In this document: piece by piece, positions 1 to 8,546 of the stretch
Layout of the letters: each line of letters begins with the position of its first letter
How positions within the stretch are numbered: the first letter of the stretch is position 1
Translations under genes and position numbers: made by a program
Notes under the pieces: generated by a model
The model's input: only the letters and a program-made list of their open reading frames with translations
Database searches by the model: none
Told to the model about the DNA's origin: nothing
NCBI RefSeq assembly: GCF_001999725.1
Contig: NZ_MDDP01000011.1
Span: forward strand, 1 to 35,889
Length of the DNA: 35,889 nt
Direction: 5' to 3'
From: Cellulophaga omnivescoria
GTDB lineage: Bacteria; Bacteroidota; Bacteroidia; Flavobacteriales; Flavobacteriaceae

Positions 1-52
1 TTAGTTTATTGTAATTGAGTTTTTTTAAAAACAAATAAGTTATACTAATTGT

Positions 53-1378
53 ATGATTCAAAAGATTAAAAGTGTAGTACTACAAGGTGGTTTTTTAAGG
101 TACTTAAAAAATACGTCATGGCTAATGGGAGAAAAAGTTGCTCGTATGCTTGTGGCGTTAACTGTAGGGGTTTGGGTAGCACGCTATTTAGGTCCAAATC
201 AGTTTGGTATTCTAAGTTATGCCCAAAGTTTTGTAGGGCTTTTTACCGCATTTTCTACACTAGGGCTTAATGATATAATTATTAGAGAATTAATAAAAAA
301 CAAACAAGACAAAAATAGTATTTTAGGAACATCATTTTGGTTGCAAATAATGGGGTCTTGCTTTATTATGTTGTGCTTGTTAATTGCAGTATTTATTAAT
401 AAAAATGACGAATTAACAAATAAAATCATTTTAATTTTAGGGGGAGTTACATTTATAAATAGTTTTGGTGTAATTAGCTCTTACTTTTATAGCAATGTTA
501 CTAGTAAAAATATAGTAATACCTAGTTTTATAGGCTTATTGCTCTCTGCTGCTTTTAAAATATTTTTTATACTCAATAACTATAGCTTAATTTATTTTGT
601 ATACGTCCTAGTTTTTGATGTGTTTTTTTTGATGATGGGACAAGTGTATTTGTATTATCAACAGGGTAATACAATAGTTACATGGTCTTTCTCATGGGAC
701 AAAGCCAAAAATTTACTGTTAGATGCTTGGCCGTTAATACTTAGTGCTATAGTTATCTCTATTTATATGAAAATAGATCAAGTAATGATTAAGGAGTTTT
801 TAAATGCAGAAGCTGTAGGGCAATATTCCGCGGCAGTTCGTTTAAGTGAGGCGTGGTATTTTATTCCTATGATTATTTGTAGTTCTTTATTCCCGGCTAT
901 ACTTAATGCCAAAAAAGTAAATGAGCAATTGTATTTATCTAGATTACAAAATTTATTTAATTTAATGGTTGTATTGGGGTTAGTGGTTGTTGTACCTGTA
1001 TTATTACTTAGTGATTGGGGGATAGCACTGTTGTACGGTAAAGCTTATGAATTGTCCGCGGCTGTTATAAAAATACACATTTGGGCGGGTGTTTTTGTGT
1101 TTTTGGGTGTTGCCAACCAAAAATGGTTTATTAGTGAAAATTTACAGAAATATAATATTTTATGCTTGGCACTGGGTATGTTAACAAATGTACTTTTAAA
1201 TATAGTGTTTATACCCAAATATGGTGTTTTAGGAGCTGCTTATGCAACATTATTAGCACAAGCAATAGCATCGCTGGTAGCACCAGTATTGTTTAAAAAA
1301 ACACGAGTAACTTTTTATATGATGGTTAAGGCGTTGTTTTTTATACCTTTAATAAAAAAAAGTATTAAGCGTAGTTAG
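53..1378 (+). CDS. wzx: Polysaccharide flippase Wzx (MATE/MOP family)
   Basis: This 441-residue protein is hydrophobic almost throughout and shows about a dozen membrane segments, as expected for the lipid-linked repeat-unit flippases of Wzx/Wzy systems. Its N-terminal part (a conserved VARYLGPNQFG stretch near residues 43-53, then SYAQSF and an LGLNDIIIREL stretch) matches the opening helices of the polysaccharide biosynthesis family (PF01943-like). By family knowledge it would move undecaprenyl-diphosphate-linked repeat units across the inner membrane. It is the first complete gene of the locus and is followed two bases later by the polymerase gene, which fits a Wzx-Wzy pair. The ATG at 53 has no purine-rich ribosome site, which is normal for this phylum. 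The family is clear, but substrate specificity cannot be read from the sequence. Confidence 0.93.
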   Translation: MIQKIKSVVLQGGFLRYLKNTSWLMGEKVARMLVALTVGVWVARYLGPNQFGILSYAQSFVGLFTAFSTLGLNDIIIRELIKNKQDKNSILGTSFWLQIMGSCFIMLCLLIAVFINKNDELTNKIILILGGVTFINSFGVISSYFYSNVTSKNIVIPSFIGLLLSAAFKIFFILNNYSLIYFVYVLVFDVFFLMMGQVYLYYQQGNTIVTWSFSWDKAKNLLLDAWPLILSAIVISIYMKIDQVMIKEFLNAEAVGQYSAAVRLSEAWYFIPMIICSSLFPAILNAKKVNEQLYLSRLQNLFNLMVVLGLVVVVPVLLLSDWGIALLYGKAYELSAAVIKIHIWAGVFVFLGVANQKWFISENLQKYNILCLALGMLTNVLLNIVFIPKYGVLGAAYATLLAQAIASLVAPVLFKKTRVTFYMMVKALFFIPLIKKSIKRS

Positions 1379-1380
1379 TT

Positions 1381-2589
1381 ATGAAAAAAATTTATGCTTA
1401 TTGTAACACATTAGGTTTTTTTAATATGCTTTTTTTGTTGGGCGCTCTACTCAATGTATTAAATTTAGGGTACTTATTTGCATATGGTTGTGTTGGGCTA
1501 ATTTTTTTTAAAAATCAATTCTTAAGGCAAGCTATTGATCGTAACTTTTTGTTGTTAACATTTTTTTCTGTTACTTATAGCTTATTTTATGCATTAAACC
1601 CTTGGAAAGGGTTGCAGTTTGTGGTAATCTATGCTTGTACACCACCAGTTTTTTATTTATGGGGGAAATACATGGCTACAATTGCAAAAAATAAATTAAC
1701 CTTATTTTATGTTTTAATTGCAGTAACTTTTTTGTACTCATTGCCCGCAATGGTATCTGTAGTTTTAAATATACTTGAGGGAGGATTTGGTCAGCTCGAT
1801 AGAAATTTACCAATGTTTTGGGGGGGGGAACCTGTAAATGCAACCCAAATGGCGGCTCTGTTTATTTTTAATATGTGCATCCCCGCATTATTATTTTCAG
1901 CATATAAGGCTATACCTAAGTATTTACTAATTGTATTAAGTGTTGTTTTTGTTGTGAGCTTGCTGTGTGTATTACGTCTGGGCAGTAGAACGCAATTGGC
2001 AATTTTTATGCTTTCTTTAATTATTAGTTTGGTTGTTGCAATTCCTAAACGGTCGTTTAAAGAGAACTCGGTTACATTTACGGTATTTGCCATTTTATTA
2101 GGTATAGTTGCAACACAGGTTTCTCTAGATTTAGACTCAGATATTTTAGCAACTTTTGCAAGTAGAATGGAAGATGACGGAGCTGCAGATATAGCAAGTG
2201 GTGGTGGCCGTACAAAACTTTGGATGAAATCTATAGATAATATGTTTGAAAAACCCTTTGGGTGGGATTTGGAAGAATTTGGTTACTCTCATAATTTATG
2301 GTTAGATGCTTTGAGAGTGGGAGGTTTCATTCCTTTTGTAATTCTAATACTGTACTCTTTACGCTTTATTAATTTGATTTATAATATTTTTTTTAGCAAA
2401 AAAATAGATATGTCATTTCAGATTTTATGTTTAACCTATACTTTAGGCTTTTTTTCACTATTTATGGTAGAGCCTGGTATAGATGGTACATTTACGTTGT
2501 TTATCTTGTTTTGTTTATTTGTAGGACTTGTTAGACAACATTATTTATCTGTAACAACGAGTAACACGTCTATTATAAACAATAATTAA
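1381..2589 (+). CDS. wzy: O-antigen/capsule polymerase Wzy-like membrane protein
   Basis: The product is a 402-residue polytopic membrane protein with about ten hydrophobic segments. It has a long polar periplasmic-type loop (around residues 255-300) followed by YSHNLWLDALRVGG, the short His/Asn-Leu-Trp signature typical of the O-antigen ligase/polymerase family (PF04932-like). An RLGSRTQL stretch near residues 199-206 resembles the Arg-rich loop of that family. Its place directly behind wzx argues for a repeat-unit polymerase rather than a lipid A ligase, though the two families cannot be separated on sequence alone. A run of nine G lies inside the gene at 1820-1828 and encodes Trp147-Gly-Gly-Glu150. 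Gain or loss of one G would cause early termination, so expression may be phase variable. Confidence 0.85.
   Translation: MKKIYAYCNTLGFFNMLFLLGALLNVLNLGYLFAYGCVGLIFFKNQFLRQAIDRNFLLLTFFSVTYSLFYALNPWKGLQFVVIYACTPPVFYLWGKYMATIAKNKLTLFYVLIAVTFLYSLPAMVSVVLNILEGGFGQLDRNLPMFWGGEPVNATQMAALFIFNMCIPALLFSAYKAIPKYLLIVLSVVFVVSLLCVLRLGSRTQLAIFMLSLIISLVVAIPKRSFKENSVTFTVFAILLGIVATQVSLDLDSDILATFASRMEDDGAADIASGGGRTKLWMKSIDNMFEKPFGWDLEEFGYSHNLWLDALRVGGFIPFVILILYSLRFINLIYNIFFSKKIDMSFQILCLTYTLGFFSLFMVEPGIDGTFTLFILFCLFVGLVRQHYLSVTTSNTSIINNN
1820..1828 (+). repeat. Homopolymeric G9 tract inside wzy
   Basis: Nine consecutive G bases lie within the polymerase coding region of a strongly AT-rich genome. The in-frame reading is TGG GGG GGG GAA. 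Eight G would give a TAA stop three codons after the tract. Ten G would give a stop roughly a dozen codons further on. Tracts like this are the usual substrate for slipped-strand phase variation in other bacteria. Here that role is inferred. Confidence 0.85.
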
Positions 2590-2647
2590 TACGTATATAA
2601 GTTAAAACCAATAACTATAATATAATATTCACTAACACCATATATAT

Positions 2648-4504
2648 ATGTGCGGAATTTTAGGCACTGTGCCTTATACATCATACGATAAATTTAAACC
2701 TGCATTAGATACATTATACCATAGAGGTCCAGATAGTTTTGGAATAGAATCTGTGGACCAAGATGTAACATTAGGTCATAGAAGGTTGTCTATATTAGAT
2801 GTTTCTGAAACAGGACACCAACCTATGAAAAGTGAGAACCAAAGGTATTTAATTACTTTTAACGGTGAAATTTATAATTTTATTGAAATTAAGAGGGAGT
2901 TAGTATTAAAGGGACATTCTTTTAAATCTACCTCAGATACCGAAGTTTTATTAAAAGCATATATAGAGTGGGGAGAAGAGTGTGTACATAAATTTAATGG
3001 TATGTGGGCATTTGCAATATGGGATAAAGAAACAAAGGAGTTGTTTATGTCTAGAGATAGATATGGTAAAAAACCATTGTTTTACGCAAATGTAAACGGT
3101 CAATTTATTTTTGCTTCAGAAATGAAAGCCATTTTTCCTTTCTTTAAACAATTAGAGATTTCTGATGATTTTCATTGGATGAAAAAGAATATTTTCTTTT
3201 ATGAGTCTACAGATAAGTGTTTAATTAAAGGCATACAACGTTTTCCTGCTGGTTATAGTGCAGTATATAAAGCGGGGAAGCTAAACACATATAGATATCA
3301 TAATACGTTAGATCATTTAGTGCAAGTACCAAAATCTTATGATGAGCAAGTAGAGCAGTTTAGAGAATTGTTTATGGATGCTTGTAAACTGCGTATGCGA
3401 TCTGATGTAACTATAGGTACTGCATTAAGTGGTGGTTTAGATAGTAGCGCAACAATATCTGCAATGGCTAATTTGGCTAAAAATAGTGGAAGTTATTCTA
3501 AAGATTGGCAGCATGCTTTTGTTGCTTCGTTTCCAGGAACTCCATTAGATGAATCGTACTACGCTAAAAAAGTAACAGAGAATTTAGGTATAGGTGCAAC
3601 TTTTGTAGATATAAACCCTCTACAACATTGGGATAAATTGGAAGAATATTTTTATAAGTTTGAAGATTTATATATTACATCTCCTATACCAATGATAATG
3701 CTGTATGAGTCTGTTAAAAAAAATGGTGTAACAGTTACGTTAGATGGACATGGGGCAGATGAACTATTAAGTGGTTACCAACAAGGTAATTTAGAGGCTT
3801 TATGGGATGCTAAGTTAAGTCCGTCTAAAACAAAAGATATTTTAAATATTTACCAAGATTCTATTAATGAAGACAAAGAGCAGTACAAGAGAACTAACAG
3901 TAGTAAGTTGTATACTGACTTTATGTCTAAAAAAATTGTGAAGAAAATTTTAGGCAAAACTATGCCGTCTGTAGATAGTGCGCACCCCAATTATAAAAAA
4001 CTAGACAATCATGCACAATATTTGTATGCAATGTTTCATGAAAATATATTGCCTACTTTATTGCGTAATTATGATAGGTACGCTATGATTAATAGCGTAG
4101 AAATACGTATGCCATTTATGGACCATAGAATTGTAAATTTTGTAAACTCATTACCTTATTCAAGCAAAATAGGAGGTGGTTATACTAAAAGAATAGTACG
4201 TGATGCTTTAGACCCTTATATGCCTAAGGAAGTTACGTGGAGAAAATCGAAAATTGGTTTTAGTTCTCCAATTGTAAATTGGATGCAAAACGATTTGAGT
4301 GATTGGTTTTTAAGTACAATAAATGACACTGACTTTTTACAATCTAATTTAGTGAGTAATCCAAAAGATTTACAAACCAAAATCACAAAAATTGTTAAGG
4401 GAGAAAATAATGAGTTTTCTGATGCTCAAAAATGTTGGTCAGAACTATCACCGTATATTTGGGAAAAATCAGTTTTAAGTGGGAAATCGTTCCCTAATAA
4501 GTAA
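2648..4504 (+). CDS. asnB: AsnB-type glutamine amidotransferase, probably acting on a uronic acid
   Basis: This 618-residue protein is a full-length glutamine-hydrolysing asparagine synthase homologue. Cys2 after the initiator Met is the class II amidotransferase nucleophile. The glutaminase domain follows with NGEIYN (72-77) and SDTEV (96-100), and the synthetase domain has the ATP-pyrophosphatase loop SGGLDSS (261-267). The ATG at 2648 is fixed because Cys2 must become the N-terminus. In polysaccharide loci such homologues (for example WbpS of Pseudomonas O-antigen clusters) are thought to amidate the carboxyl of uronic acid residues. With three UDP-sugar dehydrogenases in the same locus that role is more likely than asparagine supply, but this is inference from context. 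A (TA)n stretch sits directly before the start codon. Confidence 0.88.
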   Translation: MCGILGTVPYTSYDKFKPALDTLYHRGPDSFGIESVDQDVTLGHRRLSILDVSETGHQPMKSENQRYLITFNGEIYNFIEIKRELVLKGHSFKSTSDTEVLLKAYIEWGEECVHKFNGMWAFAIWDKETKELFMSRDRYGKKPLFYANVNGQFIFASEMKAIFPFFKQLEISDDFHWMKKNIFFYESTDKCLIKGIQRFPAGYSAVYKAGKLNTYRYHNTLDHLVQVPKSYDEQVEQFRELFMDACKLRMRSDVTIGTALSGGLDSSATISAMANLAKNSGSYSKDWQHAFVASFPGTPLDESYYAKKVTENLGIGATFVDINPLQHWDKLEEYFYKFEDLYITSPIPMIMLYESVKKNGVTVTLDGHGADELLSGYQQGNLEALWDAKLSPSKTKDILNIYQDSINEDKEQYKRTNSSKLYTDFMSKKIVKKILGKTMPSVDSAHPNYKKLDNHAQYLYAMFHENILPTLLRNYDRYAMINSVEIRMPFMDHRIVNFVNSLPYSSKIGGGYTKRIVRDALDPYMPKEVTWRKSKIGFSSPIVNWMQNDLSDWFLSTINDTDFLQSNLVSNPKDLQTKITKIVKGENNEFSDAQKCWSELSPYIWEKSVLSGKSFPNK

Positions 4505-4507
4505 AGA

Positions 4508-5224
4508 ATGAAACAAAGGATAAAAAGACTAATATTAAATAGTGCTTTTTTAACAAGTTGCATTATGTATTTTAGGCGTATGCGTCTTAAAAAAGCCTTG
4601 GGTATTAGGTATGGGAAAAAATCATTTATTGGTTTTTCTACTATTTGTGAAGGATCAAATGGCTTTGGAGCTTATAGCTCAATTACCTCTTCATATATTG
4701 GTTATGGCTCCTATATAGCTCAGCATACTAAAATTTCTAAAACTAAAATAGGTCGATATTGCTCTATTGGGCCTAATGTTCAGTGCATTTTTGGTAGGCA
4801 TCCGGTAGGTACTTTTGTGTCTACACATCCTTCTTTTTTTGCTTTACGTACTCCAGTTTCATTTACTTATGCAAAAGAACAATTGTTTAAAGAGTTTCCT
4901 GATCCAATTAGTGAAAACGAAAAATATACTATCAAAATAGGAAATGATGTTTGGATAGGGGCAAACGTTTCAATTTTAGATGGAGTAGAAATTGGTGACG
5001 GAGCTATAATTGCGGCAAATGCTTTAGTAAGTAAAAATGTACCGCCTTATACCATTGTTGGTGGAGTTCCATCCAAAATTATCAAGAAAAGATTTTTAGA
5101 GGAAGAAATTGATTTTTTACAAGAATTTAAATGGTGGAATAAACCCAAAGATTGGATTGTAAATAATGCAACTTTTTTTACTGATATAAGCGGTTTTATA
5201 AAAAACATTAAAAATGAGAAGTAA
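4508..5224 (+). CDS. CatB/Vat-like hexapeptide-repeat O-acetyltransferase
   Basis: The 238-residue product has left-handed beta-helix hexapeptide repeats, seen as regularly spaced I-G-x-x-x turns from about residue 55 to 100 and again around 150-190 (IGNDVWIGANVSIL, IGDGAIIAANALVS). The two blocks are separated by the loop containing GRHPVGTFVSTHP, where a His is the expected catalytic base of CatB/Vat-type xenobiotic acetyltransferases. The ending VPSKIIKKRF is typical of this group. It most likely O-acetylates the repeat unit using acetyl-CoA. It lacks the Rossmann-like N-terminal domain of PglD, so it does not look like the bacillosamine N-acetyltransferase. Its last 11 bases overlap the next gene, indicating translational coupling. 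Confidence 0.85.
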   Translation: MKQRIKRLILNSAFLTSCIMYFRRMRLKKALGIRYGKKSFIGFSTICEGSNGFGAYSSITSSYIGYGSYIAQHTKISKTKIGRYCSIGPNVQCIFGRHPVGTFVSTHPSFFALRTPVSFTYAKEQLFKEFPDPISENEKYTIKIGNDVWIGANVSILDGVEIGDGAIIAANALVSKNVPPYTIVGGVPSKIIKKRFLEEEIDFLQEFKWWNKPKDWIVNNATFFTDISGFIKNIKNEK

Positions 5225-6380
5225 AAATACACCAATTGTTGTAGTAGCTTATAATAGGCCAAAATCGTTGCAAAGGTTGTTAACCTCATTAAGTAAAGCA
5301 GATTACCCAAATACTGATATAGACTTAATAATAAGTATTGATAACGGTAGTGATAATGATAGTGTTTTAAACGTAGCAAATAATTTTAATTGGGATTTTG
5401 GTAACAAAAAAGTAGAGTATCAACAAGTAAATCTCGGATTACGGAAGCATATAATTCAATGTGGAGATCTTAGTACAGTTTATGGATCTGTAATAGTTTT
5501 GGAAGATGATTTGCTTATTTCTCCTAATTTTTATAATTATACAGTAAGTGCTTTAGATTTTAGTAAAGATAAACAATATGTAGCAGGGATTTCATTGTAT
5601 AACCATCAATTTAATGTGCATAAAGGAGAGCACTTTAATGCTATAGATGATGGTTATGATAATTGGTATTTTCAGTTTGCATCATCTTGGGGGCAAGCTT
5701 GGAGTGCTGACCACTGGAGAGATTTTAAAAATTGGTATAATAAAGGCCAAGATATTGCTAACAATACAAAAGTCCCAAAATATGTTAGATCATGGTCAGA
5801 GAAATCATGGTTAAAGTATAATATAGCTTATCTTGTAGAGAAAAATTTATTTTTTTTATATCCTAAAGTTTCTCTTTCAACTAATTTTAGTGACGCTGGT
5901 ACACACGTTGGAATTGGTAGTAACTTATATCAAGTTTCTTTACAACTTGGTTTAAAAAAGAAATATTTTTTTTCAGAGTTAAAGGATTCAAAGTCTGTTT
6001 ATGATGCTTTTTTTGAAAATAATTATTTAAAAAAATATTTTTATGACTATGATACAGATACAACGATAGATTTATATGGTTACAAAAATGTTTATTCTTC
6101 AAATTATTTATTAACAAACAAGATAATTAATTACAAGATTGAAAAATCATTTGGAAAATTCTTAAAGCCTTTGGATTCGAATATCATAAATGACATAAAT
6201 GGGGATGATTTTTTTCTTTACAACCTAAGTGTATCTCAAAAAAATGATAAAGTTTTAAATTTTAAAAAAGAATTTTTGTACAATATTAAACGTCTTAATT
6301 ATAATGATGCTGTTCATTATATTAAACTAGAAACTTTTAGAAAGTTTAGGGTACTTTTAAGAAGAATTTTAGGTAAGTAA
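5214..6380 (+). CDS. GT-A fold glycosyltransferase (GNT-I-like / family 2-like)
   Basis: The protein is 388 residues and begins with TPIVVVAYNRPKSLQRLL, the nucleotide-binding opening of GT-A glycosyltransferases. SIDNGSDND follows near residues 41-49 and a metal-binding acidic motif EDD sits at 97-99 inside IVLEDDLL. A central aromatic block (YDNWYFQFASSWGQAWS) is characteristic of a subgroup found in polysaccharide loci and resembles GNT-I-type enzymes. The last 150 residues are lysine- and asparagine-rich and were not recognised. It presumably adds one sugar to the lipid-linked repeat unit at the cytoplasmic membrane face. The gene overlaps the preceding acetyltransferase by 11 bases. Its second half is visibly more AT-rich than its neighbours, a common sign of recent exchange in serotype loci. 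Donor and acceptor cannot be assigned. Confidence 0.8.
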   Translation: MRSKNTPIVVVAYNRPKSLQRLLTSLSKADYPNTDIDLIISIDNGSDNDSVLNVANNFNWDFGNKKVEYQQVNLGLRKHIIQCGDLSTVYGSVIVLEDDLLISPNFYNYTVSALDFSKDKQYVAGISLYNHQFNVHKGEHFNAIDDGYDNWYFQFASSWGQAWSADHWRDFKNWYNKGQDIANNTKVPKYVRSWSEKSWLKYNIAYLVEKNLFFLYPKVSLSTNFSDAGTHVGIGSNLYQVSLQLGLKKKYFFSELKDSKSVYDAFFENNYLKKYFYDYDTDTTIDLYGYKNVYSSNYLLTNKIINYKIEKSFGKFLKPLDSNIINDINGDDFFLYNLSVSQKNDKVLNFKKEFLYNIKRLNYNDAVHYIKLETFRKFRVLLRRILGK

Positions 6381-6381
6381 A

Positions 6382-6453
6382 ATCTGTAAGTACAGATAAA
6401 CGCATAATTGCGTAACCTTATCCAATATTGTGCTTTTACATAAAGTAATATTG
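6382..6453. other. Three consecutive inverted repeats in an intergenic gap
   Basis: Three stems sit one after another in this 121-base gap. The first is ATCTGTA-AG-TACAGAT (6382-6397). The second is ACGCA-TAAT-TGCGT (6400-6413). The third is CAATATT and AATATTG with a 17-base spacer (6423-6453). None ends in a clean U-tract, so this is not a textbook terminator. It may be an RNA-processing site, an operon-internal attenuation point or the scar of a cassette junction. Confidence 0.5.
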
Positions 6454-6501
6454 TAGTTTTATCTTATTAAATTTTAAATATAATATTATTTAAAAACTGT
6501 T

Positions 6502-7374
6502 ATGCAAAAATTTGCTGTATTATTAACATGCTTTAATAGAAAAGAAAAATCTTTAGCAGCTTTAGAATCTCTTTTTAAAGCCAAACAAGAACTCAGTTTA
6601 GACATAGATATGTCTGTTTATTTAACAGATGATGGCTCTACCGATGGAACATCAGAAGCAATACAAAAATATTATCCAAAAGTAAATCTATTAAAAGGTA
6701 ACGGTGAGTTGTTTTGGGCAGGAGGTATGAGAAATTCTTGGGCAGAAGCATTAAAAAATGATTATGATGCATATTTATTATTAAACGATGACACTAAACC
6801 TTACGTGAATTTTTTAGAGGAGCTATTTAAAACTCACAATTATTGTTTAACAAAGTATGGAAAAGGAGGAGTATATGTAGGTGCTACATTAGATGAAGAA
6901 ACCAATGTAATGACATATGGAGGTAGTGTTTTTACCAACAAATTTAAAGGAAGGTACACAAAATTAATACCAAACGGAGAATATCCACAAGAGTGTGAGC
7001 TTGGGAATGCTAATATTATGCTTGCCAGTAAAAATGCAGTAGATAAAATAGGACAATTATCTAAAGGTTATGTTCATGGTCTGGCAGATTTTGACTATAC
7101 ATTAAAGGCAAAAAAAAATAATGTTCCTGTATTGTTAGCAGATAATTACTTAGGAACTTGTACTAATGACCATATTGATAAGTATGCTAAGTTCGTAAAC
7201 CTATCTTTTAAAGAGAGATTAAAAATGTTGCATAATCCTATAGGTTTTGATTTTGAATCACATTTAGTATATATGAAAAATCACTTTTTATATAGGTTGC
7301 CATTGGTATATTTAATGGGATACTTTAAAGTTTTTTTTCCAAGTATTTACAAAAATAAAATATTAAGAAAATAG
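6502..7374 (+). CDS. Family 2 (GT-A) glycosyltransferase, rhamnosyltransferase-like
   Basis: This 290-residue protein has the classic GT2 layout: FAVLLTCFNRKEKSLAALESL at the N-terminus, TDDGSTDG at 42-49 for nucleotide binding, and the metal-binding NDD at 95-97. LFWAGGMRNSW near 71-81 and a GLADFDYTLKAKK stretch near 194-206 (the catalytic ED-like region) resemble GT2 enzymes such as WbbL-type rhamnosyl- or related deoxyhexosyltransferases. It is expected to act on the cytoplasmic face on lipid-linked intermediates. No transmembrane helix is evident beyond a weakly hydrophobic C-terminal segment. It precedes wecB, and a 121-base gap with three stem-loops separates it from the upstream glycosyltransferase. 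Specificity is not determinable. Confidence 0.87.
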   Translation: MQKFAVLLTCFNRKEKSLAALESLFKAKQELSLDIDMSVYLTDDGSTDGTSEAIQKYYPKVNLLKGNGELFWAGGMRNSWAEALKNDYDAYLLLNDDTKPYVNFLEELFKTHNYCLTKYGKGGVYVGATLDEETNVMTYGGSVFTNKFKGRYTKLIPNGEYPQECELGNANIMLASKNAVDKIGQLSKGYVHGLADFDYTLKAKKNNVPVLLADNYLGTCTNDHIDKYAKFVNLSFKERLKMLHNPIGFDFESHLVYMKNHFLYRLPLVYLMGYFKVFFPSIYKNKILRK

Positions 7375-7424
7375 TTACTTTAAATCAATTAATGATATTG
7401 TTAAACATATAGACCATTATATAA

Positions 7425-8546
7425 ATGAAGAAAAAAAACCTTATAATTTTTGGCACTAGACCAGAGGCAATAAAAATGGCTCCATTGGTTAAAGAGTTTC
7501 AAAAATCAGAATTATTTGAAACTAAAGTTTGTGTTACTGCCCAACACAGAGAAATGTTAGACCAAGTGTTAGACTTTTTTGAGATTACTCCAGACTATGA
7601 TTTAAATTTAATGAAACCTGGGCAAAATTTATATGGTTTAACCGCAGCAATTATTACAGGTTTACAACCAGTTTTAGAATCTTACAAACCAGATTTTGTT
7701 TATGTTCATGGAGATACTACAACCACAATGGGTTCTAGTATTGCAGCTTTTTATTCTGGAGCAAAAGTATGTCATATAGAAGCAGGTTTACGCACTTTTA
7801 ACAAATACGCTCCATTTCCTGAAGAAATTAATAGGACGGTAACTGGCCGAATTGCAGATTACCACTTTGCACCTACACAAACATCTTTTAATAATTTAGT
7901 TAGAGAAAATACAAATAAAGATGATATTTTAGTTACTGGGAATACAGTAATTGATGCTCTTTTAGAAAGCGTATCTAAAGTAGATACTATTGTAGATGAT
8001 GAGATTGAAAACTTAAAAGAATCTATAGATTTTACCAAAGAAATAATTTTAGTTACTGGGCATAGAAGAGAAAATCATGGACAAGGCTTTATTAATATTT
8101 GTGAAGCATTAAAAGAGATAGCCTCAAAAAATGATGATGTACAAATAATTTATCCAGTTCATCTAAATCCTAAAGTACAGGAACCAGTTAAAAGAATATT
8201 AAGTGGTTTAAACAACGTACATTTAATTAACCCGCTTGCATATCCAGCATTTGTATGGTTAATGAATAAATCTAAATTAATAATTACAGATAGTGGAGGA
8301 GTACAAGAAGAGGCTCCAAGTTTAGGGAAACCAGTATTAGTAATGAGAGACACTACAGAAAGACCCGAAGCAGTAGATGCGGGAACTGTAATTTTAGTAG
8401 GAACAAATAAAGAAAAGATTGTACTAGAAGCTCAAAATTTATTAGAAGATAACTCCAAGTATAAAGAAATGAGTAAACTTCACAATCCGTATGGCGATGG
8501 TGAAGCTTGTAAAAGAATTGTAGAATTTATAGGAAATTTAAAGTAA
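7425..8546 (+). CDS. wecB: UDP-N-acetylglucosamine 2-epimerase (non-hydrolysing)
   Basis: The protein has 373 residues, the usual length for WecB. It shows [12 protein letters not shown] at 10-21, [10 protein letters not shown] near 94-103, HIEAGLRT near 117-124, HRREN at 213-217 and DSGGVQEE at 289-296. These motifs form the UDP-sugar-binding cleft of the GT-B-like 2-epimerase fold. It converts UDP-GlcNAc to UDP-ManNAc in the cytoplasm. Its stop codon overlaps the start of the next gene in a TAATG junction, and that gene encodes the matching dehydrogenase, so the two form a UDP-ManNAcA pathway. It is clearly distinct from the second 2-epimerase family member at 13481, which belongs to the FnlC branch. 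Confidence 0.95.
   Translation: MKKKNLIIFGTRPEAIKMAPLVKEFQKSELFETKVCVTAQHREMLDQVLDFFEITPDYDLNLMKPGQNLYGLTAAIITGLQPVLESYKPDFVYVHGDTTTTMGSSIAAFYSGAKVCHIEAGLRTFNKYAPFPEEINRTVTGRIADYHFAPTQTSFNNLVRENTNKDDILVTGNTVIDALLESVSKVDTIVDDEIENLKESIDFTKEIILVTGHRRENHGQGFINICEALKEIASKNDDVQIIYPVHLNPKVQEPVKRILSGLNNVHLINPLAYPAFVWLMNKSKLIITDSGGVQEEAPSLGKPVLVMRDTTERPEAVDAGTVILVGTNKEKIVLEAQNLLEDNSKYKEMSKLHNPYGDGEACKRIVEFIGNLK

Noticed and set aside
4508-5224. The hexapeptide acetyltransferase as the missing PglD enzyme
   Set aside because: It has the CatB/Vat-type His loop and no N-terminal Rossmann-like sugar-binding domain, and it is far from the aminotransferase/dehydratase pair.
5047-5379. A 110-codon minus-strand frame rich in Tyr and His
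   Set aside because: It is antisense to the acetyltransferase/glycosyltransferase junction. Its odd composition comes from reading AT-rich codons in reverse.
6382-6453. The stem-loop cluster as a CRISPR array or insertion-sequence end
   Set aside because: The three stems have different sequences, there is no repeat-spacer regularity, and there is no transposase or target-site duplication nearby.
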